Assembly: GCF_014773365.1 (NCBI RefSeq)
Contig: NZ_JACWUN010000004.1
Coordinates: forward strand, 1 to 64,000
DNA from: Pelovirga terrestris
Lineage (GTDB): Bacteria > Desulfobacterota > Desulfuromonadia > Desulfuromonadales > Geopsychrobacteraceae
Length of the DNA: 64,000 nt
Reading direction: 5' to 3'
The notes under the pieces were generated by a model that was not told where the DNA came from, did not search any database, and saw only the letters and a program-made list of their open reading frames with translations. A program made the translations under genes and the position numbers. Positions 8,414 through 20,026 of this stretch are shown here, in pieces; position 1 is the stretch's first letter, and every line of letters starts with the position of its first letter.

Positions 8414-9269
8414 AAGGCCGGCTCTTGGTAAGGGGATTGGTGCCCTGATAAGTTCGGCAGCTCAAGAAGGTGGAAAAAAGTATTTTTCCTGCCCTGTCGA
8501 AGAGTTAAAGCCTCATTCACAACAGCCACGGAAAAATTTTGACGACCAAAAAATGGCGGAATTGATTGCATCAATCAAAGAAAAAGGGGTCATTCAACCC
8601 CTTGTCGTACGCCAACAGGGAGATCATTATCAGATCATTGCCGGGGAAAGGCGCTGGCGAGCAGCACAAAAGGCCGGATTGGACAGAGTCCCGGTTGTCA
8701 TTCAGGATGTCAGCGAGAGTCATGCCCTGGAGATAGCGCTGATTGAAAATATTCAGCGAGAGGATCTTAATCCCCTGGAAGAGGCCGGAGCTTATCGCTA
8801 TCTTGTTGACACCTTTGATTTGTCCCAGGAAGAAGTCGCCCAACGCGTCGGCAAGGATCGCAGTACCGTGGCAAATGCCCTGAGATTGCTGCGTCTACCA
8901 GACAAAATCAAAGAAATGGTGACAGCAGGTCAACTGAGTATGGGACACGCACGAGCGTTATTGGCGCTTGAACGTGAGGACGATGTAATGGAGGCGAGTA
9001 ACGAGGTCCTCAGAAAAAGTCTGTCGGTGCGGGAAACGGAAAAGCTGGTTAAAAAAATTAAAAATTTTGATGGCGTGATCAAGGAAAAAAAGACGCCAAG
9101 ATTAAATCCTGAGACGATGGATTTGATACATGATCTGGAAACGCATCTGGGTACCCAGGTAAAACTGGTTAAAAAAAATCACGGAGGAAAAATAGAGCTG
9201 CACTATCACGATGATTCTGATCTTTTAAGACTGGTGGAGCAACTCTTTGGACGAACGCCGAGTGGCTAG
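8406..9269 (+). CDS. parB: Chromosome partitioning protein ParB (Spo0J), CTPase and parS binder
   Basis: A 287-residue ParB with the N-terminal LGKGIGALI stretch, the CTP-binding region including the arginine motif AGERRWRAA, the helix-turn-helix (LSQEEVAQRVGKDRSTVANALRLL region) and a C-terminal dimerisation domain. It binds the parS site at 4892-4907 and spreads as a DNA clamp. It overlaps parA by eight bases, so translation is coupled. Confidence 0.96.
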   Translation: MSKRPALGKGIGALISSAAQEGGKKYFSCPVEELKPHSQQPRKNFDDQKMAELIASIKEKGVIQPLVVRQQGDHYQIIAGERRWRAAQKAGLDRVPVVIQDVSESHALEIALIENIQREDLNPLEEAGAYRYLVDTFDLSQEEVAQRVGKDRSTVANALRLLRLPDKIKEMVTAGQLSMGHARALLALEREDDVMEASNEVLRKSLSVRETEKLVKKIKNFDGVIKEKKTPRLNPETMDLIHDLETHLGTQVKLVKKNHGGKIELHYHDDSDLLRLVEQLFGRTPSG

Positions 9270-9306
9270 CGATGGCTCACGAAGGTGATATTGACAGAAT
9301 AAATAG

Positions 9307-9447
9307 GTAATGATTCAGCACTGGCCTGGCGCAGGGTCGGGGATCCTGTGGAGGGCGTCTGTCACCATGAACGGCAACAACAAGCGCTCAGGGATAACGA
9401 TAAGCGTCCCTTGGCACTGGATTCCCGATCCGGTGCTGAACAGATAC
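9307..9447. repeat. Dispersed intergenic repeat, long form
   Basis: A 141-bp element between parB and the bactofilin gene. The left end is GTAATGATTCAGC; the right end, read in reverse, is GTATCTGTTCAGCACCGG. Inside, GCGCAGGGTCGGGGATCC and GCGTCCCTTGGCACTGG recur in the copies at 53556 and, inverted, at 17787. No ORF is present. It fills most of the 249-bp gap. Confidence 0.75.
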
Positions 9448-9524
9448 TAAAATACCTTCACCTGGTTATTGGTAGAGTCGGGAAGAAACTAGAGACAGCA
9501 ACGTCAAAATGAAAAGGGATGATC

Positions 9525-9971
9525 ATGTTTGGTGGAAAAAAAGAAGAAAATAAACAGATAAAAAAACCGATAGATATAGAAAAGGCCGATATTAAGGCAT
9601 TTCTGGGTCAGGGAAGTCATTTCGAGGGGAAGCTGAACTTCGACGAGCTGGTACGTCTGGACGGAAATTTTACCGGAGAAATCTGTTCCAGTGACACCCT
9701 GATTGTCGGAGAGACAGCCAGCATCGAAGGACAGATCAGTGTGGGTGCGTTGATTCTTAGTGGCCGTTTTGTTGGTGGGATTAAAGCGACAACCCAGGTA
9801 GAATTACGGGCCCCGGCACAGGTTGAGGGTACGATTGAAACCCCCTGCCTGAAAATTGATGAAAAAGTTATGTTCAATGGCGAAATCAAGATGTCCGCCG
9901 AGCCCCAACAGCAGCCCAGTAAAAAAATAGAAAATGACCAAAAAAAGGACGAAAAGACGTTGTCGCAGTAA
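9525..9971 (+). CDS. Bactofilin (polymer-forming cytoskeletal protein)
   Basis: A protein of about 148 residues with the bactofilin (DUF583) core: repeated beta-helix-like turns with regularly spaced hydrophobic residues (AFLGQGSHFEGKLNFDELVRLDG), flanked by short charged, lysine-rich tails. Bactofilins form nucleotide-independent filaments used in cell shape or in placing ParABS and other complexes. Two ATGs are available (9519 and 9525); the AAAAGGG at 9512-9518 favours 9525. Closeness to parAB is common in delta-proteobacteria, where bactofilins can scaffold the partition machinery. Confidence 0.9.
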   Translation: MFGGKKEENKQIKKPIDIEKADIKAFLGQGSHFEGKLNFDELVRLDGNFTGEICSSDTLIVGETASIEGQISVGALILSGRFVGGIKATTQVELRAPAQVEGTIETPCLKIDEKVMFNGEIKMSAEPQQQPSKKIENDQKKDEKTLSQ

Positions 9972-10084
9972 GCGCTTCAAGGTGTCACCACTAAAGAGTC
10001 AAACAGAGTGTTGACAAGAGTTGCAAAGATATGATAGCAATGCCGTTCTTTCATAGCATATCCATATTCGCCAACCAGCCAAAC

Positions 10085-10099
10085 TGTATACTGTATACA
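10085..10099. promoter_or_regulatory. 15-bp palindromic operator upstream of the atp operon
   Basis: TGTATACTGTATACA is a perfect 15-bp palindrome (central base unpaired) 45 bp before the first atp gene. The identical 15-mer lies in the promoter of the GntR-family gene at 17039-17053. A TTGACA at 10011-10016 lies upstream, but no well-spaced -10 is evident. By identity with the GntR promoter site, this is a likely binding site for that regulator. Confidence 0.7.
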
Positions 10100-10144
10100 T
10101 AAATAGTTGGCTTGGCAATTATCGTAACAAAAGAGGTGAGCTAG

Positions 10145-10573
10145 GTGATTAGCCTTGACTGGACACTCATACTTCAGTTTATAAATTTTATGGTTCTGCT
10201 CTATCTGTTGAATAGAATATTGTTTCAACCTTTACGCGCAGTGATGGATAAAAGGCGCGAAACAATCGACGGATCACATGCCCGTGCCCGCGATCTGCAG
10301 GCTGATATTGATGATAAAATGAGTCGCTATCAGCAGCAACTCGCCGAAGCCAAAAAACAGGCTAATGATGAGCGTGGACAAATCAGGAAGCTGGCTAGTG
10401 AAGAAGAGTCAAAAATGATCGCTGCTGCACAGTCAAATGCGGGCGCCAGAATGGATCAAATTAAAGAGCAAGTAGGTCAGGAATCAGCCCGGGCAAGTCA
10501 GACGCTAAAAAAGGAATCAACCGCGCTTGCCCAGCAGATTGCAACTAAAATCCTTGGCAGATCATTGACATAA
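10145..10573 (+). CDS. atpX: F-type ATP synthase subunit b' (AtpX)
   Basis: A 142-residue protein with one N-terminal membrane helix (ILQFINFMVLLYLLNRILFQPLR) followed by a long charged coiled coil rich in Ala, Gln, Glu and Lys, the architecture of b-type stator subunits. It is followed directly by a second b-like gene, so the complex uses a b/b' heterodimer as the peripheral stalk. The GTG start at 10145 has a GAGGTGAG ribosome binding site. It is the first gene of the operon; subunits a and c are not encoded here. Confidence 0.9.
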   Translation: MISLDWTLILQFINFMVLLYLLNRILFQPLRAVMDKRRETIDGSHARARDLQADIDDKMSRYQQQLAEAKKQANDERGQIRKLASEEESKMIAAAQSNAGARMDQIKEQVGQESARASQTLKKESTALAQQIATKILGRSLT

Positions 10574-10590
10574 GGCAGGAAGGTTTGAAG

Positions 10591-11169
10591 ATGAATGCGA
10601 AAAACAAAACCCTGGCAGGGGCACTTGTGCTGGTTGTATTGTCCTGTGGTACCGCCATGGCTGCCGGTGATGCCCATGTCGACAGCGGCGTCCTGTTAAA
10701 AGATTTTCTCTATCGCTTGCTTAATTTTTCCATTGTCGTTGCCATCCTTGTATATTTTCTTAAAAAGCCGATTGGTAATGCCTTAAGCGGACGCCGTGAT
10801 GATATTGAAAAAGCCCTGGCCGAAGCAAAGAAGGTCAAGGAAGAGGCCGAAGCAAAATTTGCTGAGTACGATAAAAAGCTCAATCAGGCCACCCAGGAGA
10901 TAGCTGCTATTTCTGCGTCGATCCGTAAAGAGGCAGAAATGGAAAAACAGAAAATTATCGAAAACGCCAGGGAGCAGGCCGTAAAAATCGAGCAGGATGC
11001 TGAGAAAGCGGCAGCCCTTGAAGTGGCAAAAGCACGCTTAAGCCTGCAGCAGGAGGCGGTGCAGCTGGCTGTGGGTGTTGCTGAGGATCTGCTCAAGAAG
11101 AACTTTACCAAAGATGATGACAGCCGTCTGATCGACGAATACATGCAGAAGGTAGGAGAGCTACATTGA
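10591..11169 (+). CDS. atpF: F-type ATP synthase subunit b
   Basis: A protein of about 192 residues with a signal-like hydrophobic N terminus (LAGALVLVVLSCGTAMAAG), a second hydrophobic helix (YRLLNFSIVVAILVYFLKKP), then a long coiled coil. The extra N-terminal hydrophobic segment is typical of b subunits in this group. The ATG at 10591 fits the GGAAGG site at 10578-10583 better than the upstream TTG at 10585. The end overlaps atpH by four bases. Confidence 0.92.
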   Translation: MNAKNKTLAGALVLVVLSCGTAMAAGDAHVDSGVLLKDFLYRLLNFSIVVAILVYFLKKPIGNALSGRRDDIEKALAEAKKVKEEAEAKFAEYDKKLNQATQEIAAISASIRKEAEMEKQKIIENAREQAVKIEQDAEKAAALEVAKARLSLQQEAVQLAVGVAEDLLKKNFTKDDDSRLIDEYMQKVGELH

Positions 11170-11708
11170 GTAACAGTGCGATTTCTATCCGGTATGCCAG
11201 AGCGCTGCTGAGGCTTGCAGAAGAAAACAAGCAGGTTGATAAGTTCGGTACGGAACTTTCAACCATAGCAGAACTACTTGAGAGAGAAGATCTTTTAAGG
11301 CTGCTGCTTGACAGCCCGACCTTTTCCCTGCAGAAAAAAACTGCCATTCTCCATGATATTGCCGAGGTGCTCAAGCTCAGCGATTCCATGCGCAGTTTCT
11401 TTGGCCTGTTGCTGGAAAAAGGACGGATTTCCTACGTCAAACAGATTGATCTGAACTACCGGCAATTTGCTGATGAACTCTCGGGAGTGATCCGGGCAAA
11501 TATCCGTTCTGCGAACAAATTGACAAAGGAACGGGTTGATACAATTCGCAAAGGCTTAGAACAGCAGACCGGTAAAACGGTCGTGCTGAATGTGGAAAAA
11601 GAAGCTGCGTTAATTGGGGGACTGCAGGCGGAAATGGGCGGGAAGCTGTTTGACGGAAGCGTAAGAACCCAGCTGAAACGCATGGCTGATACCTTAACAA
11701 AGGGGTAA
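11166..11708 (+). CDS. atpH: F-type ATP synthase subunit delta
   Basis: A 180-residue delta subunit: an N-terminal helical bundle beginning AISIRYARALLRLAEE and the C-terminal motif LIGGLQAEMGGKLFDGSVRTQL. It links the b/b' stalk to the top of the alpha3beta3 head. The TTG start at 11166 lies in the atpF stop region (ATTGA) with AGGAG upstream, so translation is coupled. Confidence 0.95.
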   Translation: MSNSAISIRYARALLRLAEENKQVDKFGTELSTIAELLEREDLLRLLLDSPTFSLQKKTAILHDIAEVLKLSDSMRSFFGLLLEKGRISYVKQIDLNYRQFADELSGVIRANIRSANKLTKERVDTIRKGLEQQTGKTVVLNVEKEAALIGGLQAEMGGKLFDGSVRTQLKRMADTLTKG

Positions 11709-13229
<1,521 letters not shown>

Positions 13230-13250
13230 TCTTGAGAAAAGGTTGAACAG

Positions 13251-14120
13251 ATGCCAAGTCTGAAAGACATAAAAAAACGGATCGGCTCGGTAAAAAACAC
13301 CCAGCAGATCACCAAGGCGATGAAAATGGTCGCTGCGGCCAAGTTGCGGCGGGCCCAGGAAGCTGCAGTTGCTGCCCGCCCATACGCCCAAAAGTTGCAC
13401 AAAGTGGTATCGCACCTGGCGCAACGCGAAGAAGCCGATGGCCATCCCTTCTTAAGTCCGCGCGGTAAAGATCGGGCGCTGGTTTTGCTGCTGACCGCTG
13501 ACCGAGGTCTGTGTGGCGGGTTTAACGCTAATCCTTCCAAAGAGGCGGAGCGCTTTATCCGCAATAACAGCGAAGGTTATGCTCATATCGATTTGATGAT
13601 AATCGGTCGAAAAGGTCGGGATTTCTTGCGAAATCGCGTCGGCGACAAAATTACCAAGGTTTATGAAGATATTACCGGAAATGTTACCTTTAAAACTGCG
13701 CAATTAATTGGCGAAGATATTGTCTTAAAGTACGAAGACGAGACCTACGATGCGGTCTATCTGATCTACAATGCCTTTCAGAGTGCAGTTGTCCAGAATG
13801 TCACGGTAGAGCAGTTATTGCCGATCCAGGCACAAGAAGAGGAAAAACACGAAGCAGACTCAGTTGACTATCTTTACGAGCCAAGTCGAGGCGAGGTGTT
13901 GGCGGATATTTTACCCAAAATGGTAGAAGTCCAGCTGTTTCGTGCCCTGCTTGAGTCCAACGCATCAGAACAGGGAGCCAGGATGTCGGCGATGGATAGC
14001 GCCAGCCGTAATGCTTCTGAAATGATCGGCAAATTGACTCTACAGTACAATCGCGCCCGCCAGGCTGCAATAACTAAAGAATTGATGGAAATCATCTCTG
14101 GTGCAGAATCAATCAAATAA
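13251..14120 (+). CDS. atpG: F-type ATP synthase subunit gamma
   Basis: A 289-residue gamma subunit with the N-terminal helix [21 protein letters not shown], the [12 protein letters not shown] motif and the C-terminal helix ending in [20 protein letters not shown]. It forms the rotating central shaft. Spacing to atpA is 21 bp and to atpD about 60 bp. Confidence 0.97.
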   Translation: MPSLKDIKKRIGSVKNTQQITKAMKMVAAAKLRRAQEAAVAARPYAQKLHKVVSHLAQREEADGHPFLSPRGKDRALVLLLTADRGLCGGFNANPSKEAERFIRNNSEGYAHIDLMIIGRKGRDFLRNRVGDKITKVYEDITGNVTFKTAQLIGEDIVLKYEDETYDAVYLIYNAFQSAVVQNVTVEQLLPIQAQEEEKHEADSVDYLYEPSRGEVLADILPKMVEVQLFRALLESNASEQGARMSAMDSASRNASEMIGKLTLQYNRARQAAITKELMEIISGAESIK

Positions 14121-14138
14121 TTTTGAGATTTTAAATAG

Positions 14139-15587
<1,449 letters not shown>

Positions 15588-15622
15588 GGGTACACTGAAT
15601 TGTCAGATAAAGGATTAGCGTG

Positions 15623-16033
15623 ATGGCTGAAAAACTCAAGCTTGACATGGTGACACCATACAAGCAGGTTCTTTCTGAGGAAGTTGATGAACTGACCTTG
15701 CCGGGACTGGTTGGCGAACTCGGAATTCTGCCTGGTCACACCCCCTTGCTGACAACCTTGCGTGTCGGTGAGATGAGCTATAAAAAAGGTGGTCAACATT
15801 TTCATGTTGCCGTTAATTGGGGCTACGTGGAAATCGATGAGGATGCGGTAACGGTATTGGTTGATACCGCAGAGAAATCTGATGAGATTGATCTTGCCCG
15901 GGCCAAAGCGGCGATGGGTCGGGCAGAACAGGCACTGAAGACCATGTCACAGGAAGATAAGTCCTATGCTATTATGGAACGGGCACTTCAGCGAGCTCTG
16001 ATCCGTATTCAGGTCGCCGGTAAGATGCGCTGA
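15623..16033 (+). CDS. atpC: F-type ATP synthase subunit epsilon
   Basis: A protein of about 136 residues with the N-terminal beta-sandwich (LDMVTPYKQVLSEEVDELTLPG, then GELGILPGHTPLLTTL) and a C-terminal two-helix domain. It couples rotation to catalysis and inhibits ATP hydrolysis. GTG at 15620 and ATG at 15623 are adjacent; the ATG is preferred. Last gene of the operon, followed by a strong terminator. Confidence 0.95.
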   Translation: MAEKLKLDMVTPYKQVLSEEVDELTLPGLVGELGILPGHTPLLTTLRVGEMSYKKGGQHFHVAVNWGYVEIDEDAVTVLVDTAEKSDEIDLARAKAAMGRAEQALKTMSQEDKSYAIMERALQRALIRIQVAGKMR

Positions 16034-16056
16034 TATCAAGTAATATCATTTTTAAT

Positions 16057-16090
16057 AAAAAAGGGCACCTCTATGAGGGTGCCCTTTTTT
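16057..16090. terminator. Bidirectional rho-independent terminator after atpC
   Basis: A stem GGGCACC / GGTGCCC (16063-16069 with 16078-16084) is flanked by an A run on the left and six Ts on the right. It can terminate atpC on the plus strand and the convergent TIM-barrel gene on the minus strand, whose stop codon lies within the T run. Confidence 0.92.
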
Positions 16091-16871
16091 ATTGGTATTT
16101 GTCATTGGTCAGGGTGCGAGCGAGCATTCCGAGGGATTGATCAAGGGCAAGGCGATTGTGGTTTTCCAGGGTAATGGATGGGGCCGTGTCGCTGTCATCA
16201 AGCCAGGTAAAGAGTTGATCGAAAGGTACTGTCCCCAGACCGATGGCAAGGTGTTCGTCCATATGACCGCGGTTATCGTGTAGATGGAGATGGTGGATAT
16301 AAGGTCCAATAGCGCCCAACCAGGTTGTCAACGGTTCGCCACTGAAAATATTCCAGTGTCCGATATCAAAAACATGGCCAAAGTAGGGAGAGTTAATCGC
16401 TGTAATCAGATCTAATAAAGGCGTTGGAGAGGTCTCGTAGATATTTTCGATACAAAAAATACAATTGTTGATTTTGGCCCAGGACATGTAGTTGGACCAC
16501 AACACATAAGAGCGTGCAAGCCAATCGTCCGTCTCGTGCCCGGAGGCATTGGCGATCAGTCCGGGATGAAAAACAATTTTACCAGCCTTGATCCGTTCGG
16601 CCAAGATCAGCGTCTGTTCGAGCAGGCTGATGGTCATTTGGCGTCCGCGAAAATCTGAAGCACCAGGAAGAAAGTCGACAAAGGGGGCATGCAATACCGT
16701 CTTCAGTCCCGCCGCTGCCAGTGCTGAAGCACTATCGGCCAGTTGATTCATGTCAAGCGTCGCGATATTGGCATCCTGACAGGCCACCTCCGGTTGCAAC
16801 CTTCGCGTAAGAAGAAAGTCAACCCGGTCGGGAAAAAGCGCTGCGGGAACATGGATGAAAAGTTCAGACAT
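16089..16871 (-). CDS. Xylose-isomerase-like TIM-barrel protein (sugar phosphate isomerase/epimerase family)
   Basis: A 260-residue protein with hallmarks of the AP endonuclease 2 / xylose isomerase-like barrel: VLHAPFVDF, IVFHPG, CIENIYE, GHVFDIGHWN, HHLHLHDNRG and ITLEN, each carrying metal-binding His, Glu or Asp at the ends of barrel strands. The exact substrate cannot be read from the sequence; relatives include sugar epimerases and endonuclease IV-like proteins. It is a single gene, convergent with the atp operon. Confidence 0.82.
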   Translation of the reverse strand: MSELFIHVPAALFPDRVDFLLTRRLQPEVACQDANIATLDMNQLADSASALAAAGLKTVLHAPFVDFLPGASDFRGRQMTISLLEQTLILAERIKAGKIVFHPGLIANASGHETDDWLARSYVLWSNYMSWAKINNCIFCIENIYETSPTPLLDLITAINSPYFGHVFDIGHWNIFSGEPLTTWLGAIGPYIHHLHLHDNRGHMDEHLAIGLGTVPFDQLFTWLDDSDTAPSITLENHNRLALDQSLGMLARTLTNDKYQ

Positions 16872-17027
16872 AGGGTCATTCCAGGACAGAGGGTATTTTT
16901 AGAATAGTACCACAAGCTAACCGTGAAAAGCGCCGGGCCATTCTGAATTAACTTTATGTTCAGTCAGTTACCTTTTAAAAAAACCTATAAGATCCATCGA
17001 TAGGGGTGGCTGCAGTGTAAAAAAAGA

Positions 17028-17055
17028 TTGACACTGTATGTATACTGTATACAAT
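17028..17055 (+). promoter_or_regulatory. Promoter of the GntR gene, overlapped by its operator
   Basis: TTGACA (17028-17033) and TACAAT (17050-17055) are separated by 16 bp and lie 26 bp before the preferred start codon. The 15-bp palindrome TGTATACTGTATACA (17039-17053) fills the spacer and covers most of the -10, an arrangement typical of autorepression. Confidence 0.75.
17039..17053. promoter_or_regulatory. 15-bp palindromic operator in the GntR promoter
   Basis: This perfect palindrome is identical to the site at 10085-10099 in front of the ATP synthase operon. Position between -35 and -10 suggests repression by the GntR-family protein encoded immediately downstream. Confidence 0.75.
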
Positions 17056-17080
17056 TTACATACTCAAAGTGGAGATCTTT

Positions 17081-17782
17081 ATGAAGAATAAGCATATGGA
17101 ACGGCATCAGACCTTGCGGGAAAAAATTCTCGAAACTATTCGTGAGGCCATCCTTAAAGGAAACCTTAAGCCGGGTGAGAAAGTTGCCGAACCCGAACTG
17201 GCAGAGCGCTTTGGTATCAGTCGGACCCCCATCCGTGAGGCCTTCAGGCAGTTGGAATCCGAAGGTTATCTGACGGTTATTCCGCGTAAGGGAGCTGTTG
17301 TTGCAGCTTTGTCGGAGCGTGATGTTCAGGAATTTTATGCGATCAAAAGTATCCTTGAAGGGTATGCGGCTTCACTCGCTGCCCGCAACCTGACGGAAAA
17401 AGAACTTGAACGCCTTGAAACAGTGAATCGCAAGTTGCGGAGCCTGGCTGAAGAAGGTGACGTCCGGTCCTTTTATCGTGTGCACAATGAGTTTCACGAA
17501 ATTTTCCTCAAAGCCGCTGATAACAGCAAACTGTACGGGTTAATTCATCAACTGGGGATGAAATTCAACCGTCTGCGCATGGCTTCGTTATCGGTCAACG
17601 GCCGAATGGCGATCTCTGTTGACGAACACGAGAAACTGCTGGATGCGTTTCGCCGCAAGGATCCGGAGACAGCTGAAAATCTGGTAAAGAAAACAGCGTC
17701 AATCGGCAGTAAAGTCCTGCTTGAAAGTATGATGAACAACCATCATGGAGATACAGTAAACCTCAACCAGGATAAACATTAA
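17081..17782 (+). CDS. GntR-family transcriptional regulator, FadR/FCD subgroup
   Basis: A 233-residue regulator with a winged helix-turn-helix at residues 10-75 (LREKILETIREAILKGNLKPG, then LAERFGISRTPIREAFRQLESEG) and an all-helical C-terminal FCD domain (EFYAIKSILEGYAA, with His residues in HNEFHEIF and DEHEKLL that bind metal in this family). FCD regulators usually sense organic acids or related metabolites; this effector is unknown. The ATG at 17081 has GGAG at 17071-17074; the GTG at 17069 is less likely. It lies upstream of pckA, and its promoter site recurs before the atp operon, so a role in central energy metabolism is a reasonable inference. Confidence 0.92.
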   Translation: MKNKHMERHQTLREKILETIREAILKGNLKPGEKVAEPELAERFGISRTPIREAFRQLESEGYLTVIPRKGAVVAALSERDVQEFYAIKSILEGYAASLAARNLTEKELERLETVNRKLRSLAEEGDVRSFYRVHNEFHEIFLKAADNSKLYGLIHQLGMKFNRLRMASLSVNGRMAISVDEHEKLLDAFRRKDPETAENLVKKTASIGSKVLLESMMNNHHGDTVNLNQDKH

Positions 17783-17786
17783 GAAT

Positions 17787-17937
17787 TTACTAACTGTTCA
17801 CTGCCGGGTCGGGAATCTATGTCACGGGACGCGCTAGTTTCCCGTCAGGTCATCCATGACTGCTCTTTGTCGCCGTCCAAAAACCCTTGCCACAGCATCC
17901 AAAGGCCCTGCGCGAAGGACGGCAGTTGAATAATTAC
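17787..17937. repeat. Dispersed intergenic repeat, long form (inverted relative to 9307)
   Basis: A 151-bp element directly after the GntR gene. Read on the minus strand it contains GTAATTATTCA, CTTCGCGCAGGG, GCGTCCCGTGACATAG, ATTCCCGACCCGG and TGAACAG, in the same order as the elements at 9307 and 53556. It is noncoding. Confidence 0.7.
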
Positions 17938-17951
17938 AAATTTTAAGCAGC

Positions 17952-17990
17952 AAGACAGCCCTCTATGGTCATGCCATAGGGGGCTGTCTT
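17952..17990. terminator. Long hairpin between gntR and pckA (terminator-like, no T run)
   Basis: AAGACAGCCCTCTATGG (17952-17968) pairs over 17 positions, with one G-U wobble, with CCATAGGGGGCTGTCTT (17974-17990) around a 5-base loop. The stem is long for a terminator and no U tract follows, so it may instead be a processed hairpin, a bidirectional terminator of atypical form, or part of a small RNA. The remaining 17991-18306 region holds only the pckA promoter candidate and a short palindrome (18222-18234, ATAACAACGTTAT). Confidence 0.65.
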
Positions 17991-18174
17991 GTATCAACGG
18001 TCGTGGCGTATCCCGCTCTTAAAATCGGTCAACAGCAGGTCGGGTATTTTCTGTTATCGGCTGCTGAGACCGGGGCTGATGGCCCTGTGATATGGCGGTC
18101 AAGAGACTTATCTGTCGGTGGTCGCAGGCAAAAGAAAAAAAGCAGCAGAATTCGACTATTGTGTCGCGCAGTTG

Positions 18175-18203
18175 TTGCGATCAATAGGCCTTTGGGCTAT
18201 ATT
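18175..18203 (+). promoter_or_regulatory. Putative promoter of pckA
   Basis: TTGCGA (18175-18180) and TATATT (18198-18203) with a 17-bp spacer, about 100 bp before the start codon. The palindrome ATAACAACGTTAT at 18222-18234 lies just downstream of the expected transcription start and could be an operator. Pattern match only. Confidence 0.4.
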
Positions 18204-18306
18204 AACCCGGTAATAATGCGTATAACAACGTTATTTTAATCAGCCGAGCCTGGATTTGTCTGATCTGATCGGGCATATCAAAACCTGAAAACAGGGAGAG
18301 AATGAA

Positions 18307-19890
18307 ATGAGTGAGTTGACTGCTGCGGAACTGGGACTTAAGAGCGTGGGTAAGGTATTTTATAACTTGAGCTATGATGAGTTGTTTGAGCACGAAGTAA
18401 AAAACCAGGAGGGCAAGCTTGCCGCCAACGGCACCATGATGGTTGATACCGGCAAATTTACCGGCCGTTCACCCAAGGACAAATATTTTGTCAAACAGGA
18501 CCCTTCCAAGCAGAACATTGCCTGGGGCACAATAAACCAGCGGATCTCGGTCGATTTTTTTGATGAACTCTATAACAAGGTCATTAACTATCTGTCCGGT
18601 AAAGATATTTATGTAACCGATGGCTACTCCGGAGCCAACCCTTCGACCCGTCGCCAGGTACGCTTTGTGACTGAAATTGCCTGGCAGTCCCACTTTGTCA
18701 AAAACATGTTTATTCGTCCCGATAGTGCCGGCCTGGAAAATTTTGCGCCCGATTTTACCGTTTACAATGCTGCCGGTTACAGCAACAAGCGTTGGGAAGA
18801 GATGGGACTGAATTCCGATGTTTTTGTCATTTTCAATATTGAGAAACGGGTCGCCATTATCGGTGGCACCTGGTACGGTGGGGAGATGAAAAAGGGGATC
18901 TTCACCATGATGAACTACTGGTTGCCCCTCAACAAGATTCTATCCATGCACTGCAGCGCCAACGTTGGTAAAGAGGGGGACGTCTGTCTCTTTTTCGGTC
19001 TGTCAGGCACCGGCAAGACCACCTTGTCGACCGATGCATCACGCAAGCTCATTGGTGATGACGAGCATGGTTGGGACGACGACGGGATCTTCAACTTCGA
19101 AGGGGGATGTTACGCCAAATGTATTGATCTCTCTCCGGCAAGTGAACCGGAAATTTTCAATGCCATCCGCCGTGATGCTCTGCTGGAAAACGTGGTTTAT
19201 GACGAAGATGGAATTATCGACTACTCCAGCAAGGATAAAACCGAGAACACCCGTGTCTCCTACCCTATTCACCATATCGACAACTTTGAGCCAAGTTTGC
19301 GCGCCGGCCACCCGAAAAACATCATCTTTTTGACCTGCGACGCCTTTGGCGTCTTGCCACCAGTATCGAAACTCAGCAAAGAGCAGGCCATGTATTACTT
19401 CCTCTCCGGCTATACCGCCAAGGTAGCCGGTACTGAACGCGGCGTTACCGAGCCAACCGCAGCTTTTTCTGCCTGTTTTGGTGAAGCCTTCCTCCCCCTG
19501 CATCCTACCGCTTATGCCAAGTTGCTGGGCGAGAAGATGGAGAAGCACAATGTCAATGCCTACCTGGTCAATACCGGCTGGGTCGGTGGCGGCTATGGTG
19601 TTGGTGAGCGTATGAGCATCAAGGCAACCAGAGCCTGTATCAATGCTATCCTCGACGGCAGTATTCTCAATGCTGAATTTGATCAGACCCGCTTTTTTAA
19701 ATTGAACATCCCCAAAGAACTGCCGGGTGTAGATAGCAAGTTGCTTAATCCCCGCAACTCCTGGGCAGATCAGGAGGCCTTTGATCGCACGGCCAATAAA
19801 CTGGCGGGAATGTTCATTCAGAACTTTAAAAAATATATCGATGAAGATAATCATGATTTCGATTTCACCAAGGCCGGTCCTCAGGTTTAA
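18307..19890 (+). CDS. pckA: Phosphoenolpyruvate carboxykinase (ATP)
   Basis: A 527-residue ATP-type PEPCK with TGRSPKDKY near the N terminus, the kinase-1a P-loop [11 protein letters not shown] near residue 240, GDDEHGWDD and [14 protein letters not shown]. It converts oxaloacetate and ATP to PEP and CO2 (gluconeogenesis) and can run in reverse. The ATG is preceded by GGGAGAG. It is monocistronic, bounded by a strong terminator. Proximity to the GntR gene suggests, but does not prove, regulation by it. Confidence 0.97.
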   Translation: MSELTAAELGLKSVGKVFYNLSYDELFEHEVKNQEGKLAANGTMMVDTGKFTGRSPKDKYFVKQDPSKQNIAWGTINQRISVDFFDELYNKVINYLSGKDIYVTDGYSGANPSTRRQVRFVTEIAWQSHFVKNMFIRPDSAGLENFAPDFTVYNAAGYSNKRWEEMGLNSDVFVIFNIEKRVAIIGGTWYGGEMKKGIFTMMNYWLPLNKILSMHCSANVGKEGDVCLFFGLSGTGKTTLSTDASRKLIGDDEHGWDDDGIFNFEGGCYAKCIDLSPASEPEIFNAIRRDALLENVVYDEDGIIDYSSKDKTENTRVSYPIHHIDNFEPSLRAGHPKNIIFLTCDAFGVLPPVSKLSKEQAMYYFLSGYTAKVAGTERGVTEPTAAFSACFGEAFLPLHPTAYAKLLGEKMEKHNVNAYLVNTGWVGGGYGVGERMSIKATRACINAILDGSILNAEFDQTRFFKLNIPKELPGVDSKLLNPRNSWADQEAFDRTANKLAGMFIQNFKKYIDEDNHDFDFTKAGPQV

Positions 19891-19916
19891 TCGCTCATCT
19901 CCTTTCATTAAATCAT

Positions 19917-19954
19917 GAACAACAACGGCCAGCGTCAGCTGGCCGTTGTTGTTT
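19917..19954 (+). terminator. Rho-independent terminator after pckA
   Basis: AACAACGGCCAG (19921-19932) pairs with CTGGCCGTTGTT (19939-19950) around a 6-base loop. Extra pairs extend the stem on the outside, and the GTTGTTGTTT tail is T-rich. Confidence 0.9.
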
Positions 19955-19968
19955 GGCAAAGGGATAAC

Positions 19969-19996
19969 TTGACTTATTATAAAAGAAAAATAATAA
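19969..19996 (+). promoter_or_regulatory. Putative promoter of the thiL-chemosensory operon
   Basis: TTGACT (19969-19974) and TAATAA (19991-19996) with a 16-bp spacer, 30 bp before thiL. Surrounding bases are AT-rich. No TPP riboswitch is recognisable in this very short leader. Confidence 0.5.
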
Positions 19997-20026
19997 TTAA
20001 AAGCTTAGAAAGCTGGATGTCGCCAT

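Noticed and set aside
10011-10040. atp promoter TTGACA plus TATGAT
   Set aside because: Spacer is only 13 bp; the alternative TAGCAA with 18 bp is weak, so no promoter is called.
18003-18239. 78-codon ORF before pckA
   Set aside because: No ribosome binding site, no domain, overlaps the putative promoter.
18040-18300. Possible riboswitch in the pckA leader
   Set aside because: I looked for c-di-GMP (GEMM) type conserved segments and found none.
19039-19959. 306-codon ORF antisense to pckA
   Set aside because: It is the shadow of a strongly conserved gene, with no ribosome binding site or recognisable domain; long antisense frames are common opposite GC-biased codons.
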